Positions 16,762 to 24,380 of a stretch of 63,199 bases of DNA are shown here, one piece after another; the first letter of the stretch is position 1; each line of letters starts with the position of its first letter. Source of the stretch: Lachnospiraceae bacterium (GTDB taxonomy: Bacteria; Bacillota; Clostridia; Lachnospirales; Lachnospiraceae); assembly GCA_017438775.1 (NCBI GenBank), contig JAFRUR010000073.1:1-63199 (forward strand). Direction: 5' to 3'. The notes beneath the pieces are model-generated. The model was not told the origin of the DNA. It made no database searches and saw only the letters and a program-made list of their open reading frames with translations. The translations under genes were made by a program, and so were the position numbers.

Positions 16762-17388
16762 TCAGTGTATGTCTGTGCGGACCATGGCGATGACCTTGCC
16801 CAGGATCTCGCAGTCCGAAACGATGATGGGCTCCATGGAGCTGTTTTCCGGCTGGAGGCGGATATATCCGTCCTCTTTGTAGAAGCGTTTGACCGTGGCG
16901 CCGTCTTCAATAAGAGCGACGACGATCTCTCCGTTGTGGGCTGTGGACTGCTTCTCCACAATGACCTGATCCCCATCCATGATGCCGATCTCGATCATGC
17001 TGTCCCCGCGGACGTGAAGCATGAAGAGGTCCCGGCCCTCAAAGCGGGACATGTATTCGATCGGGAAGGGGAAGTAGCCCTCGATGTTTTCTTCCGCGAG
17101 GATGGGCTCGCCCGCAGCGACGTTGCCGACAACGGGGATGTTGGCCATTTCCGTGCGGAGCATGCGGAAATCATCATCCGGAATCTCGATGGCGCGCGCA
17201 TTGGCGGAGTCGCGGCGGATATACCCGTTCTTTTCCAGCGTGGAAAGATGGGCATGGACCGTAGAAGTGGAGCGGAGATGGACCGCGTCGCAGATCTCTC
17301 TGACGCTGGGCGGATAGCCCCGTTCCAGGATTGCTTCTTTAATGAAATCCAGTATTTCCTGCTGCTTGGCAGAGATTTTTCCGGCCAT
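16762..17388 (-). CDS. lexA: SOS repressor LexA
   Basis: A 208-aa repressor and autoprotease. The winged-HTH domain (1-65) contains GYPPSVREICDAVHLRSTST. The self-cleavage Ala-Gly is in NVAAGEPI near residue 90; the catalytic Ser is in VRGDSMIEIGI near 127 and the Lys in VKRFYK near 165. ATG 17388 follows AGGAGG; more upstream in-frame sequence overlaps its own promoter and LexA box. It is divergent from the yneA-like gene with a shared control region holding several LexA boxes, the classic Firmicute arrangement. Confidence 0.98.
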   Translation of the reverse strand: MAGKISAKQQEILDFIKEAILERGYPPSVREICDAVHLRSTSTVHAHLSTLEKNGYIRRDSANARAIEIPDDDFRMLRTEMANIPVVGNVAAGEPILAEENIEGYFPFPIEYMSRFEGRDLFMLHVRGDSMIEIGIMDGDQVIVEKQSTAHNGEIVVALIEDGATVKRFYKEDGYIRLQPENSSMEPIIVSDCEILGKVIAMVRTDIH

Positions 17389-17418
17389 AGGGTCCTCCTG
17401 TGGGGTGAAAACCGCAGT

Positions 17419-17432
17419 CAAAAGTTTGTTCG
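17419..17432 (-). promoter_or_regulatory. LexA box at the lexA promoter
   Basis: On the minus strand CGAACAAACTTTTG has a single mismatch to CGAACRNRYGTTYG. It lies 5 bp downstream of the lexA -10, suited to autorepression. Confidence 0.75.
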
Positions 17433-17437
17433 AGAGA

Positions 17438-17466
17438 AGTATAGCACAGCGTTTTTGAAATTGCAA
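17438..17466 (-). promoter_or_regulatory. lexA promoter
   Basis: TTGCAA (17461-17466), 17-bp spacer, extended -10 TGC-TATACT (17438-17443). Confidence 0.75.
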
Positions 17467-17476
17467 ACAGATTTTC

Positions 17477-17490
17477 GGAACTTTTGTTCG
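17477..17490 (-). promoter_or_regulatory. Second LexA box upstream of lexA
   Basis: Minus strand CGAACAAAAGTTCC has an intact GAAC-N4-GTTC core and two mismatches to the consensus. It sits 10 bp upstream of the lexA -35. Confidence 0.6.
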
Positions 17491-17508
17491 ATTTTTCGTT
17501 CGAATCTA

Positions 17509-17537
17509 TTGACAAACAAATGTTCGGGTGCTATGAT
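17509..17537 (+). promoter_or_regulatory. Promoter of the yneA-like gene with LexA box in the spacer
   Basis: TTGACA (17509-17514), 17-bp spacer, TATGAT (17532-17537). A LexA box, CAAACAAATGTTCG (17513-17526, one mismatch), overlaps the -35 and spacer, so LexA would block polymerase directly. Confidence 0.8.
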
Positions 17538-17546
17538 GGCATCACA

Positions 17547-17560
17547 GGAACAGATGTTCG
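17547..17560 (+). promoter_or_regulatory. Second LexA box of the yneA-like promoter
   Basis: GGAACAGATGTTCG differs from the consensus only in the first base. It lies 9 bp after the -10, near the transcription start. Confidence 0.75.
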
Positions 17561-17612
17561 AAATGAGTGTTCGCCCCGAATGGGGCTTCGGAGATCCTAC
17601 AGGAGGTCGGAG

Positions 17613-17909
17613 ATGAAGAAGAGTCCCTTTGTTCTCACGCTGGCACTGGTCCTCGCCTTATCGCTCTACAGCATCATCGGTGTGGCTGCGCCCTCTGCGG
17701 AAAAGGCGTCCGTCCACAAGTATTACACCAGCATCACCATTCAGTCTGGGGACAGCCTCTGGAGCATCGCTCAGGCCCAGGATCCGGATCGTGTCGTCAG
17801 CACCCGCGATTACGTGAATGAAGTCATGCGCATCAACGGCATGACGGACACCAACATCCGCGCCGGCCAGAAACTCACGGTGTTTTACTTCAGCCCGGAC
17901 AAGAAATAA
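17613..17909 (+). CDS. YneA-like SOS cell-division inhibitor (LysM protein)
   Basis: A 98-aa protein: one N-terminal membrane segment or signal anchor (FVLTLALVLALSLYSIIGVA) then a LysM domain (SITIQSGDSLWSIAQAQ ... MRINGMTDTNIRAGQKL). This matches YneA of Bacillus, which is induced by DNA damage and halts division from the outside of the membrane. ATG 17613 follows AGGAGG. Position opposite lexA and two LexA boxes at the promoter make SOS control very likely. The name is functional analogy; sequence identity to YneA is probably low. Confidence 0.85.
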   Translation: MKKSPFVLTLALVLALSLYSIIGVAAPSAEKASVHKYYTSITIQSGDSLWSIAQAQDPDRVVSTRDYVNEVMRINGMTDTNIRAGQKLTVFYFSPDKK

Positions 17910-17968
17910 TCTCAGCCCAAAGCCCTATTTTCCCATCTATACAGCCGCGGGAGTCCCGCCGGGCGGTG

Positions 17969-19015
17969 TCAGTCTTTTCGCAGATGCACCGCGTTGCGGG
18001 CCCTGCGGCGCTGTTCTTCATCCATGGCCGCGTAATGCTTCTTTGTTGTGTTCACGTCGGAATGTCCCAGAACGCTGGCCACCAGATAAATATCCCCGGT
18101 TTCTTTATACAGACTCGTACCGTACGTGCTGCGCAGCTTATGCGGCGTGATCTTTTTGAGCGGCGCCGCTGTGCGCGTATATTTCTTGACGAGGTTCTCC
18201 ACGGCGCGCACGGACATGCGTTTCTTCTGCATGGACAGGAACAGAGCATTTTCGTGGCCTTCCACAGCCTCGATCTCTTTCCGTACGGCAAGATAGGGCA
18301 GAAGAGCCTCCTCGACTTCGTTCCCGAAATACAGAATGGCTTCCTTTCCGCCTTTGCGGTGGATCAGAATGGCGTCCTCCTTCATATCGACGTCACCGAT
18401 GTCCAGCCCCACACACTCGGATACACGGATCCCGGTCCCCAGCAGAAGCGTCATGATGGCGAGGTCGCGTTCCTTGGTCTGTTCGTGGAAAGCCCGTTGG
18501 CCTTTCGTCAGTTTGTCGCCTTGTTCCACCTGGTCCAGAAGCCGTGAGACTTCGTCCGCCTCCAGACGGATGATCGCCTTTTCGTGCATCTTGGGAAGTT
18601 TCACCAGGGCAGCCGGGTTCGTGCGGATCATTTCCTTCTGGTAGAAGTAATTGTAGAAGGTCTTGAGGCAGGACAGCTTGCGTTTGATGCCGCGTTCGGA
18701 ATTGGTGTATTCTGTGCCGTCCTTGGTGTAATACTTGAGGTATTCCATGTATTCCTCAAGGTCCAGAGCCGTGATCTGGTCCAGAAGGTCCACAGTCAGG
18801 GATTTCATATCGGCCCTGGCCACGATCGGATTGTTTTCCTTCAGGTACTGGAAGAAGATCCGCAGATCATATGCATAGCTGATTTTGGTGCGCGATGCGG
18901 TCTGCTGGTCGATGCCGCGAAAGAACGTTCCCACAAAAGAAGGCAGATCCGCGATCAGTTCGCGCAGCTTTTTGGTGTTTTCCAGGTCGACCTGCTTGTA
19001 ATAGGGCTGTGTCAT
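17969..19015 (-). CDS. Xer-type tyrosine recombinase
   Basis: 348 aa. An N-terminal SAM-like core-binding domain (about 20-150) precedes the catalytic domain. Catalytic residues are complete: Arg in GTGIRVSECVGLD near 195, Lys in HRKGGKEA near 225, HxxR in TPHKLRSTYGTSLY near 292, His in LGHSDVNTTKKHY near 318 and the nucleophile Tyr in KKHYAAMDE. No phage or conjugative genes are nearby, so it looks like a resident chromosome-dimer resolvase rather than a phage integrase. Two dif-like sites flank the region, which suggests its substrate. RBS GGAGG precedes ATG 19015. It converges on the yneA-like gene. Confidence 0.88.
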   Translation of the reverse strand: MTQPYYKQVDLENTKKLRELIADLPSFVGTFFRGIDQQTASRTKISYAYDLRIFFQYLKENNPIVARADMKSLTVDLLDQITALDLEEYMEYLKYYTKDGTEYTNSERGIKRKLSCLKTFYNYFYQKEMIRTNPAALVKLPKMHEKAIIRLEADEVSRLLDQVEQGDKLTKGQRAFHEQTKERDLAIMTLLLGTGIRVSECVGLDIGDVDMKEDAILIHRKGGKEAILYFGNEVEEALLPYLAVRKEIEAVEGHENALFLSMQKKRMSVRAVENLVKKYTRTAAPLKKITPHKLRSTYGTSLYKETGDIYLVASVLGHSDVNTTKKHYAAMDEEQRRRARNAVHLRKD

Positions 19016-19223
19016 GGTTTCCTCCGTAAAAGTGGAATTCTATAGCGGCCTGAGCATGAGAATGGCCGCCTCAAGTGGGGAACAATACATGTAATTCCGC
19101 TGAAAATGGCTGTAAATGCGTGATTTCTGTCAAAGCACTGGGTCAGATCATGTGTCGTCCTGCAGATACGCACGAGCCTGTATAGCGTTCCGGCCTGTAA
19201 AGTATTCGGAAAAACAGGGTGGA
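19016..19223. other. Gap between recombinase and TtcA-like gene
   Basis: It contains a hairpin GCGGCC (19043-19048) with GGCCGC (19062-19067 region) upstream of the recombinase ribosome site. I see no convincing promoter and no gene. Confidence 0.35.
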
Positions 19224-20045
19224 TCACGTGCCTGTATGGACGGTCCCGGAAGGCCTGGGCCAGTCGTCAAATCCAGCATTCAAAATGGCTCGAAAGACCT
19301 GATCCTTGGCCCCTTTATGGCGCTTTTCGAGATCATACAGGAGCTCCTTGGCTTCCTGGCGCCTGGACCGACCGTCCATCGGGCAAGGGTTCTTCAGGAC
19401 CGGTGTTTGATTCTCTCGAACAAACGTTTGGATAGCAGATTCCGGCACATACATCATCGGGCGTAGGATCTGAAGGCCTTTGTCTTCAAAGTCCGTGACC
19501 GGCGGGAAACAGTAAAACCGGCCTTCCTGCAGAACAGACAGAAGCGCGGTCTCGATCATGTCGTCCCTGTGATGCGCATAGGCGATCTTGCTGCAGCCGA
19601 GTCGGACGGCCTCGTTGACCAGGGCGCCTTTGCGGAGGTTCGCACAGAGGCTGCACGGACGGGTTTCATTTTTGGCCTCAAAAACGATTTGGGCGATCTG
19701 TGTATCGACGCGGGAAAATAAAACGCCTTTATTTTCGCAAAACGAAGCGATGTCGGAGACACTGACCGAGTCGGACGTACGATCATGTGTAAAGACCGAC
19801 GCATTGTCGGACGCAGAACGAAAGCCCAGATCGACCATGACGGCACACAGCGTAAAGTGCATGTCATCAAACAGAGACAGTTTCTGCATGAGCGCAAGAA
19901 GCGTCATGGAATCCTTGCCGCCTGAAAGACCGATACAGACGCGGTCGCCGTCAGAGATCATGTTGTAATCGCGTATTGCCTGTCTGAGCAGGCTCAGCAT
20001 GCGTTGTTCCTTCAAGAGACCGCCTTTCCGGCCAAACCGGGGCAT
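19224..20045 (-). CDS. TtcA-like tRNA sulfurtransferase (PP-loop ATPase)
   Basis: 273 aa. The PP-loop SGGKDSMTLL lies near residue 40. CSLCANLRKGAL supplies the CxxC pair and NPCPMDGRSRRQEAK a third Cys, the ligand set for the 4Fe-4S cluster of TtcA/TtuA-type enzymes. Such enzymes make 2-thiocytidine or related thio-nucleosides in tRNA. The start follows GAAGGGG. A perfect LexA-consensus match lies inside the gene at 19417-19430 but is probably chance. Confidence 0.85.
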   Translation of the reverse strand: MPRFGRKGGLLKEQRMLSLLRQAIRDYNMISDGDRVCIGLSGGKDSMTLLALMQKLSLFDDMHFTLCAVMVDLGFRSASDNASVFTHDRTSDSVSVSDIASFCENKGVLFSRVDTQIAQIVFEAKNETRPCSLCANLRKGALVNEAVRLGCSKIAYAHHRDDMIETALLSVLQEGRFYCFPPVTDFEDKGLQILRPMMYVPESAIQTFVRENQTPVLKNPCPMDGRSRRQEAKELLYDLEKRHKGAKDQVFRAILNAGFDDWPRPSGTVHTGT

Positions 20046-20116
20046 GGCCTGAACACCCCTTCCCGGGGCCGTATTTCTTCGTTAAACCTGAGTTTTGCGA
20101 ATAGTTCTATATCGGT

Positions 20117-20145
20117 ATCCTACCACACTCTTTCACGGAAATCAA
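20117..20145 (-). promoter_or_regulatory. Promoter of the TtcA-like gene
   Basis: TTGATT (20140-20145), 17-bp spacer, TAGGAT (20117-20122), about 75 bp before the start codon. Confidence 0.55.
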
Positions 20146-20400
20146 GCTTTTTCGCGGGTTTGCGGTACTCGCCAAATAACATGGATTCTTCTGTGCCGCA
20201 CATTGCTTTTTCCTGCAGCGCCGCATACGATGCATCATTGCCGGCTTTCCTCATTTGTTTCCGAAATTCATTTCTGTTTTTCTCGAATTGGAAACCCACA
20301 AGTTCTTTTTCAAAATACTCGAAGTATATTCCCGCAAGTGCTCTTCACAAAAACTGCATTCAGATCCGATCTGCTGTCCGGTTCATCGGACTTACCCATG
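20120..20400 (-). pseudogene. Remnant of a small charged protein gene, probably frameshifted
   Basis: Minus-strand frame from 20344 to TAG at 20120 reads as a plausible, Lys/Glu/Arg-rich protein tail (FEYFEKELVGFQFEKN, then MRKAGNDASYAALQEKAMCG, ending KKLDFRERVW). The only ATG is at 20254. Just upstream, a second frame reads ECSFCEEHLREY, which joins smoothly after a one-base shift near 20320. This suggests a decayed gene with a zinc-ribbon-like CxxC. No family is recognised and the evidence is compositional. Confidence 0.3.
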
Positions 20401-20473
20401 TTTTGATCTGACGTTGTCCAGAAAATGCCTTTCAGGCCGGGAAATGCCCCCTGCCGAACGGTTTCCGGGCTCC
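20401..20473. other. Rest of the gap upstream of the glmS promoter
   Basis: Non-coding. The whole gap 20046-20650 has lower GC than the flanking genes; besides the remnant and the two promoters I see nothing in it. Confidence 0.4.
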
Positions 20474-20502
20474 TTGACGCTCGTTTATCGGGATGATATA
20501 CT
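20474..20502 (+). promoter_or_regulatory. glmS promoter
   Basis: TTGACG (20474-20479), 17-bp spacer, TATACT (20497-20502). The leader to the start codon is about 140 nt. I looked for the glmS ribozyme core and do not see it. Confidence 0.7.
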
Positions 20503-20650
20503 GTCCGTAAGTGTGCAGGCGCGCCTTTCAGGCGGTTCCTGCCCTCTTTGTAGCGTCCGGAGGCCGTTTTTCGTGCCTGTCCGGGCGTTCGGAACCTCGT
20601 CAGAAGGCCTTTATTCGGCCCGTAAACGGCTTTTTAAGGAGAAATCGTAT

Positions 20651-22474
20651 ATGTGTGGCATCGTAGGTTATACAGGCCCTTTAAACGCCGGAGAAGTGCT
20701 CCTGAACGGCCTCTCCCTGCTGGAATACCGCGGCTACGACAGCGCCGGAATTGCCCTGTTTGACGATCAGGATATCTCCGTCTACAAACAGATCGGCAAG
20801 GTCAAAGAACTGAAGGACCGCTGCGCGGATATCACCGACGTCAGCCACTGCGGCATCGGCCACACGCGCTGGGCCACCCACGGCGGCGTGACCAACGTCA
20901 ACGCGCATCCGCACAAGGTGGGCAAGGTCACGCTCATCCACAACGGTATCATCGAGAACTATCACGACCTCATGGAGCGCTACAAGCTCGCCTCCGCTCT
21001 CGTCTCAGATACCGATACGGAAGTCGCGGCGCGCGTCATCGAACACTACTATCAGGAACTGCAGGATCCGAAGGCGGCCATCTGGAAAACCGTTTCGGAG
21101 CTGCGCGGCACGTTCGCGTTCTGCGTCCTCTTCGAAGACGTCCCCGGCGTGATCTACTGCATCCGCCGCACCAGCCCGCTCATCGCCGCCGCGACGCCTA
21201 ACGGCGCCTTCGCCGCCTCGGATGTGACAGCGCTTCTCGAGTACACCCGCGAGTTCTTCGTCCTCCCGGAGGACACGCTTGCCGTTCTCTGTCCGGAAGG
21301 AGCTTTCCTGGAAGACGCTGCCGGCAATGCCGTCGCACCGGAGATGCTCACCGTGGACTGGGACGTGGAAAGCGCGAAGAAAGGCGGCTATCCCTGGTTC
21401 ATGCTCAAGGAGATCAACGAGCAGCCGCGCGCCCTGCAGGACACCCTCCTGCCCCGCATCGAGAACGGTCTTCCGGACTTCACGGAGGAACAGATTCCGG
21501 ATGATTTCCTGAAGCGCTGCAAGCAGGTCTGCATCGTCGCCTGCGGCACTGCCATGTACGCCGGCATGGTCGCGAAGGCCCTGATCGAGCCGCTTCTGCG
21601 CATCCCCGTGAGCGTTCATGTGGCCAGCGAATTCCACTTCTCCAATCCTCTGGTCGATGACGACACCCTGATGCTGGTCATCTCCCAGTCCGGAGAGACC
21701 ATCGATACCCTGGATGCGCTTCGTCTCGGCAAGGAAATGGGCGCCACCATCGTCTCGGTCGTCAACGTCAAGGGTTCGACCATCGCCCGCGAAAGCGACT
21801 ACGTCCTCTACACTCATGCGGGTCCCGAGCAGGCCGTTGCCAGCACGAAGGCCTACACGGTGCAGATCGCCACGCTGTATCTCCTCGGCTGCCGCATGGC
21901 CATGGTGCGCGGGAAAATGAGCGAGGAAGACGCGCGTGAATTCGTGCAGAACCTGCTTCAGGCCTCGGAGTACGAGCAGCAGGTCATCGAAGAAAACAAC
22001 GATGCCATTCAGGAGATCGCCCGCCACATCATCCAGTTTGACGATGCCTACTTTATCGGCCGCGGTCTGGACTACTCTTTCTCCCTCGAAGGTGCCCTCA
22101 AACTCAAGGAGATCTCCTACATCCACGCGGAGGCCTATGCCGCAGGCGAGCTCAAGCACGGCACCATCGCCCTGATCGAGGAAGGAACGCCGGTCATCGC
22201 CATCGCCACGCAGGAGCCGGTCTACAGAGAACTTCTGTCGAACGCGATCGAAGTCAAATCCCGCGGCGCCTACGTCATTCTGATCACCAAGAAAGGCGCA
22301 CATGCGCCCAAGAAGGCCTACGACGTCCAGCTCACCATTCCGGACGTGGACGACCGCTTTACCGGCTTCCCGACGGCGGTCTGCCTGCAGCTTCTGGCCT
22401 ATCATGCCTCGAACGAAAAGGGACTCGACGTGGATAAGCCCAGGAACCTCGCCAAGTCTGTGACCGTGCGCTGA
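20651..22474 (+). CDS. glmS: Glucosamine-6-phosphate synthase
   Basis: 607 aa; makes glucosamine-6-phosphate from fructose-6-phosphate and glutamine for peptidoglycan. The N-terminal glutaminase starts MCGIVGY with catalytic Cys2; GHTRWATHGGV and HNGIIENY follow. Two SIS domains (about 285-420 and 455-600) bind the sugar; the end DKPRNLAKSVTVR is the conserved C-tail. ATG 20651 follows AAGGAG; longer upstream frames would break the conserved N-terminal Cys. It is the only long rightward gene right of 18 kb, with its own promoter and terminator. Confidence 0.98.
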   Translation: MCGIVGYTGPLNAGEVLLNGLSLLEYRGYDSAGIALFDDQDISVYKQIGKVKELKDRCADITDVSHCGIGHTRWATHGGVTNVNAHPHKVGKVTLIHNGIIENYHDLMERYKLASALVSDTDTEVAARVIEHYYQELQDPKAAIWKTVSELRGTFAFCVLFEDVPGVIYCIRRTSPLIAAATPNGAFAASDVTALLEYTREFFVLPEDTLAVLCPEGAFLEDAAGNAVAPEMLTVDWDVESAKKGGYPWFMLKEINEQPRALQDTLLPRIENGLPDFTEEQIPDDFLKRCKQVCIVACGTAMYAGMVAKALIEPLLRIPVSVHVASEFHFSNPLVDDDTLMLVISQSGETIDTLDALRLGKEMGATIVSVVNVKGSTIARESDYVLYTHAGPEQAVASTKAYTVQIATLYLLGCRMAMVRGKMSEEDAREFVQNLLQASEYEQQVIEENNDAIQEIARHIIQFDDAYFIGRGLDYSFSLEGALKLKEISYIHAEAYAAGELKHGTIALIEEGTPVIAIATQEPVYRELLSNAIEVKSRGAYVILITKKGAHAPKKAYDVQLTIPDVDDRFTGFPTAVCLQLLAYHASNEKGLDVDKPRNLAKSVTVR

Positions 22475-22519
22475 TCTTCCGACCACAAGAACACTGTGTA
22501 AGTCCATTGTTCCAACCAC

Positions 22520-22557
22520 AAGAGCGGTCCGCCACAACGGCGGGCCGCTCTTCTTTC
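22520..22557 (+). terminator. Terminator between glmS and the acetyltransferase
   Basis: AAGAGCGG-T-CCGCC and GGCGG-G-CCGCTCTT pair, then CTTTCTT. The outer arms (ACCACAAG and CTTGTGGT) extend the stem, so it may work for both convergent genes. Confidence 0.85.
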
Positions 22558-22615
22558 TTGTGGTTTCGGCCCGAAAATGAGCTGATCACCAGCTTTGCAG
22601 TATCATACAGGACGA

Positions 22616-23068
22616 TTATTTCGAAACGGAACCGGCTCCCGTGGCATCAAGCGTCTTCACAAACTTCACCTGTTTCTTTACGGGCGTGTATCCCATGCTC
22701 CGGTAGAATCGGTGTGCCTCTTCTCTCGACTCACCCGAATTGACGCGCATGGATGCCATACCATGAGAAACAGCCCATGCTTCGGCAGCAGAAAGAAGCT
22801 GACTTCCAAGGCCGGAGCCCTGATACGTTGCGTCTACAGCAAGCCCCATCAGATTGGCGCATTTAGGCAGGAGAAGGGACTCGTAGGCGGACACATGCAC
22901 AAAGCCGGCTGCTCTCCCGTCTTCTTCCGCAATCAGGACACACTCTCTGTCCAGATCCAGTGACGCCAGCCGATCGATCACCTGCTGAAGTTCCGGTTCG
23001 TATCCGAGTTCCTGTTTGGCCAGGGCCAGAATGCGCTCGGCATCCGATACTATGGCTGGGCGAATCAC
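22616..23068 (-). CDS. GNAT-family N-acetyltransferase
   Basis: 150 aa. The acetyl-CoA-binding motif A is VDATYQGSGLGSQLLSAAE near residue 78, followed by the typical NSGESREEAHRFYRSMGY. It begins with GTG at 23068, supported by AGGGGG seven bases upstream. The substrate cannot be told. It converges on glmS and lies left of the tandem repeat array. Confidence 0.8.
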   Translation of the reverse strand: MIRPAIVSDAERILALAKQELGYEPELQQVIDRLASLDLDRECVLIAEEDGRAAGFVHVSAYESLLLPKCANLMGLAVDATYQGSGLGSQLLSAAEAWAVSHGMASMRVNSGESREEAHRFYRSMGYTPVKKQVKFVKTLDATGAGSVSK

Positions 23069-23126
23069 AGGCAGCCCCCTTTCTGAGTGAACTTCGAAGC
23101 TTCTGCTGGAAGAAGGAAACGAAAGG

Positions 23127-23290
23127 CACGAAAATGCGTGAAGGAAGTCAAAAGCATGTCAAAACTTGAAAGAAATCAATTGCATGACAAAACGTGAAAG
23201 TTGTCAAATGCATGAGAATACGTGAAAGACACCAACTGCACGAAAACACGAAGAAATCGAACTGCAAGATAATATGTGTATTATGACATG
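23127..23290. repeat. Degenerate 28-bp tandem repeat array (six units)
   Basis: Units start at 23127, 23155, 23183, 23211 (28 bp each), 23239 and 23265 (26 bp each). Each unit begins CA(T/C)G and the best three share the pattern CATGA-AA-ACGTGAAAG followed by TCAA-TG. The outer units are more decayed. It lies immediately left of the second dif-like inverted repeat in a gap (23069-23423) that has no gene. Confidence 0.7.
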
Positions 23291-23315
23291 CATGCAAACA
23301 TTTGAGTCATCACAT

Positions 23316-23348
23316 ATAAGTTTACATAATTTAATTATGTAAACTTAT
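23316..23348. repeat. dif-like inverted repeat, right copy
   Basis: Fifteen-bp perfect arms ATAAGTTTACATAAT and ATTATGTAAACTTAT flank TTA. As half-sites it is AGTTTACATAA, five bases, TTATGTAAACT; the right half is identical to the Firmicute dif XerD arm as I remember it. It has the same half-site spacing as the copy at 16543. Confidence 0.6.
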
Positions 23349-23423
23349 GTTCTTTCCTTCCTCTTTCCTGCACAGAAATCACTATCTTTTCCAATACAGG
23401 AAAACCTTTTCAGCAATACCGTT

Positions 23424-23981
23424 CTATATGGTCCTCGGATCTCTCCTCAGAATTGCATATTGCCCCAGATCACAGATTCCCTGATTGTTGAAACCGCCCC
23501 TGCGCATGATCCCCTCGAACGACATCCCGCACTTTTTCATGACCATGCTGGAATGCGGGTTGTTCGTGTCATACTGCGCCACGATGCGCTCGCATTTCAC
23601 TTCATCGAACAGGAAATCGATCACGGCGCGAAACGCCTCTGTCATGATTCCCTGATGCCACCACGGTGTTCCGATGCAGTATCCGATATATGCGGCCCGG
23701 GTGTTTTCATTCCAGTGTACGACCGAGATCGTCCCGATCACTTCTCCCAGGCTCTTGGGTTCGATGCCCCACTGATAATACTCGGCCTTTTCGTACTCCG
23801 GCACCCACGCGGAAAGCAGCATACGGGTGATATCCGCGCTCTCATGCGCCGGCCAGGTCAGATACCGGGTGACATCGGGATCCGATGCCCAGTTCCGGAA
23901 CATGGCATCCGCGTCATCCAGGGTAAGTCTGCGAAGGATCAGCCGCTCAGTTTCGATCGTTTTTGTACCGCAGTGGTTCAT
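23424..23981 (-). CDS. RimJ/RimL-type GNAT acetyltransferase
   Basis: 185 aa with the RimJ/L pattern TERLILRRLTLDDADAMF near the start, IGYCIGTPWWHQGIMTEAFR (acetyl-CoA site) and NPHSSMVMKKCGMSFEGIMRRG. Such enzymes acetylate N-termini, antibiotics or small amines; the target here is unknown. It follows a terminator, so it needs its own promoter; a TATACT at about 24049-24054 has no good -35. Confidence 0.85.
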   Translation of the reverse strand: MNHCGTKTIETERLILRRLTLDDADAMFRNWASDPDVTRYLTWPAHESADITRMLLSAWVPEYEKAEYYQWGIEPKSLGEVIGTISVVHWNENTRAAYIGYCIGTPWWHQGIMTEAFRAVIDFLFDEVKCERIVAQYDTNNPHSSMVMKKCGMSFEGIMRRGGFNNQGICDLGQYAILRRDPRTI

Positions 23982-24005
23982 TGCTGTAAGGCCTCTCTTA
24001 TAGAC

Positions 24006-24036
24006 AAAAAGGTTCCGTTGAATCTGCAGCGGAACC
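24006..24036 (-). terminator. Terminator of the small 91-aa gene
   Basis: On the minus strand GGTTCCG and CGGAACC pair, followed by TTTTT (24006-24010). Confidence 0.75.
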
Positions 24037-24104
24037 CCTCAGTATAATACACGGCAAAGCACATCGGTCGGTGTTTCTGGAGAACCGCACCAAATGATAC
24101 CTGT

Positions 24105-24380
24105 TCAGAACCCCCGGCCAGCATAGCGGACCAGTTTTCCCTTCGAAGGCTTATCGCTGTCATACTCCACCGAAACCGCGTCGCCTTCTTTCGGCACGGG
24201 CACACCCGCGTGGATCCAGGCGCGCTTTGTATACGTTTTTCCATCGACCGTATACGTAAACTTCACGACATGAGGGAATGTAGCGCCATCCAGTGTTCCC
24301 TTTCGGACCGCTTTTGTATTGACCTTGAGCCACCACATCTTTGCGACAGAAACAACGGTACCGGACGTCTCCTGTTTCAT
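24105..24380 (-). CDS. Small conserved beta-rich protein
   Basis: 91 aa, starting MKQETSGTVVSVAKMWWLKV after AGGAGG. I recognise the pattern GTVVSVAKxWWLKVNTKAVR ... KFTYTVDGKTYTKRAWIHAG ... PVPKEGDAVSVEYDSDKPSK as a widespread Lachnospiraceae small protein, resembling DUF3592-type domains. Database entries sometimes label it a sugar transporter permease, which the sequence does not support: there is no membrane helix. Function unknown. Confidence 0.7.
   Translation of the reverse strand: MKQETSGTVVSVAKMWWLKVNTKAVRKGTLDGATFPHVVKFTYTVDGKTYTKRAWIHAGVPVPKEGDAVSVEYDSDKPSKGKLVRYAGRGF

Noticed and set aside
17969..19015. Prophage or integrative element marked by the recombinase
   Set aside because: Neighbours are housekeeping genes, with no phage, conjugation or excisionase genes, so a resident Xer-type role fits better.
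19417..19430. Perfect LexA-consensus match CGAACAAACGTTTG
   Set aside because: It lies deep inside the TtcA-like coding sequence, encoding conserved-looking residues, with no promoter elements beside it. Probably chance.
23127..23290. CRISPR array
   Set aside because: The units are contiguous and degenerate with no unique spacers, and no cas genes are present.
23978..24244. 88-codon minus-strand frame
   Set aside because: It overlaps the well-supported 91-aa gene in another frame and runs through its terminator.
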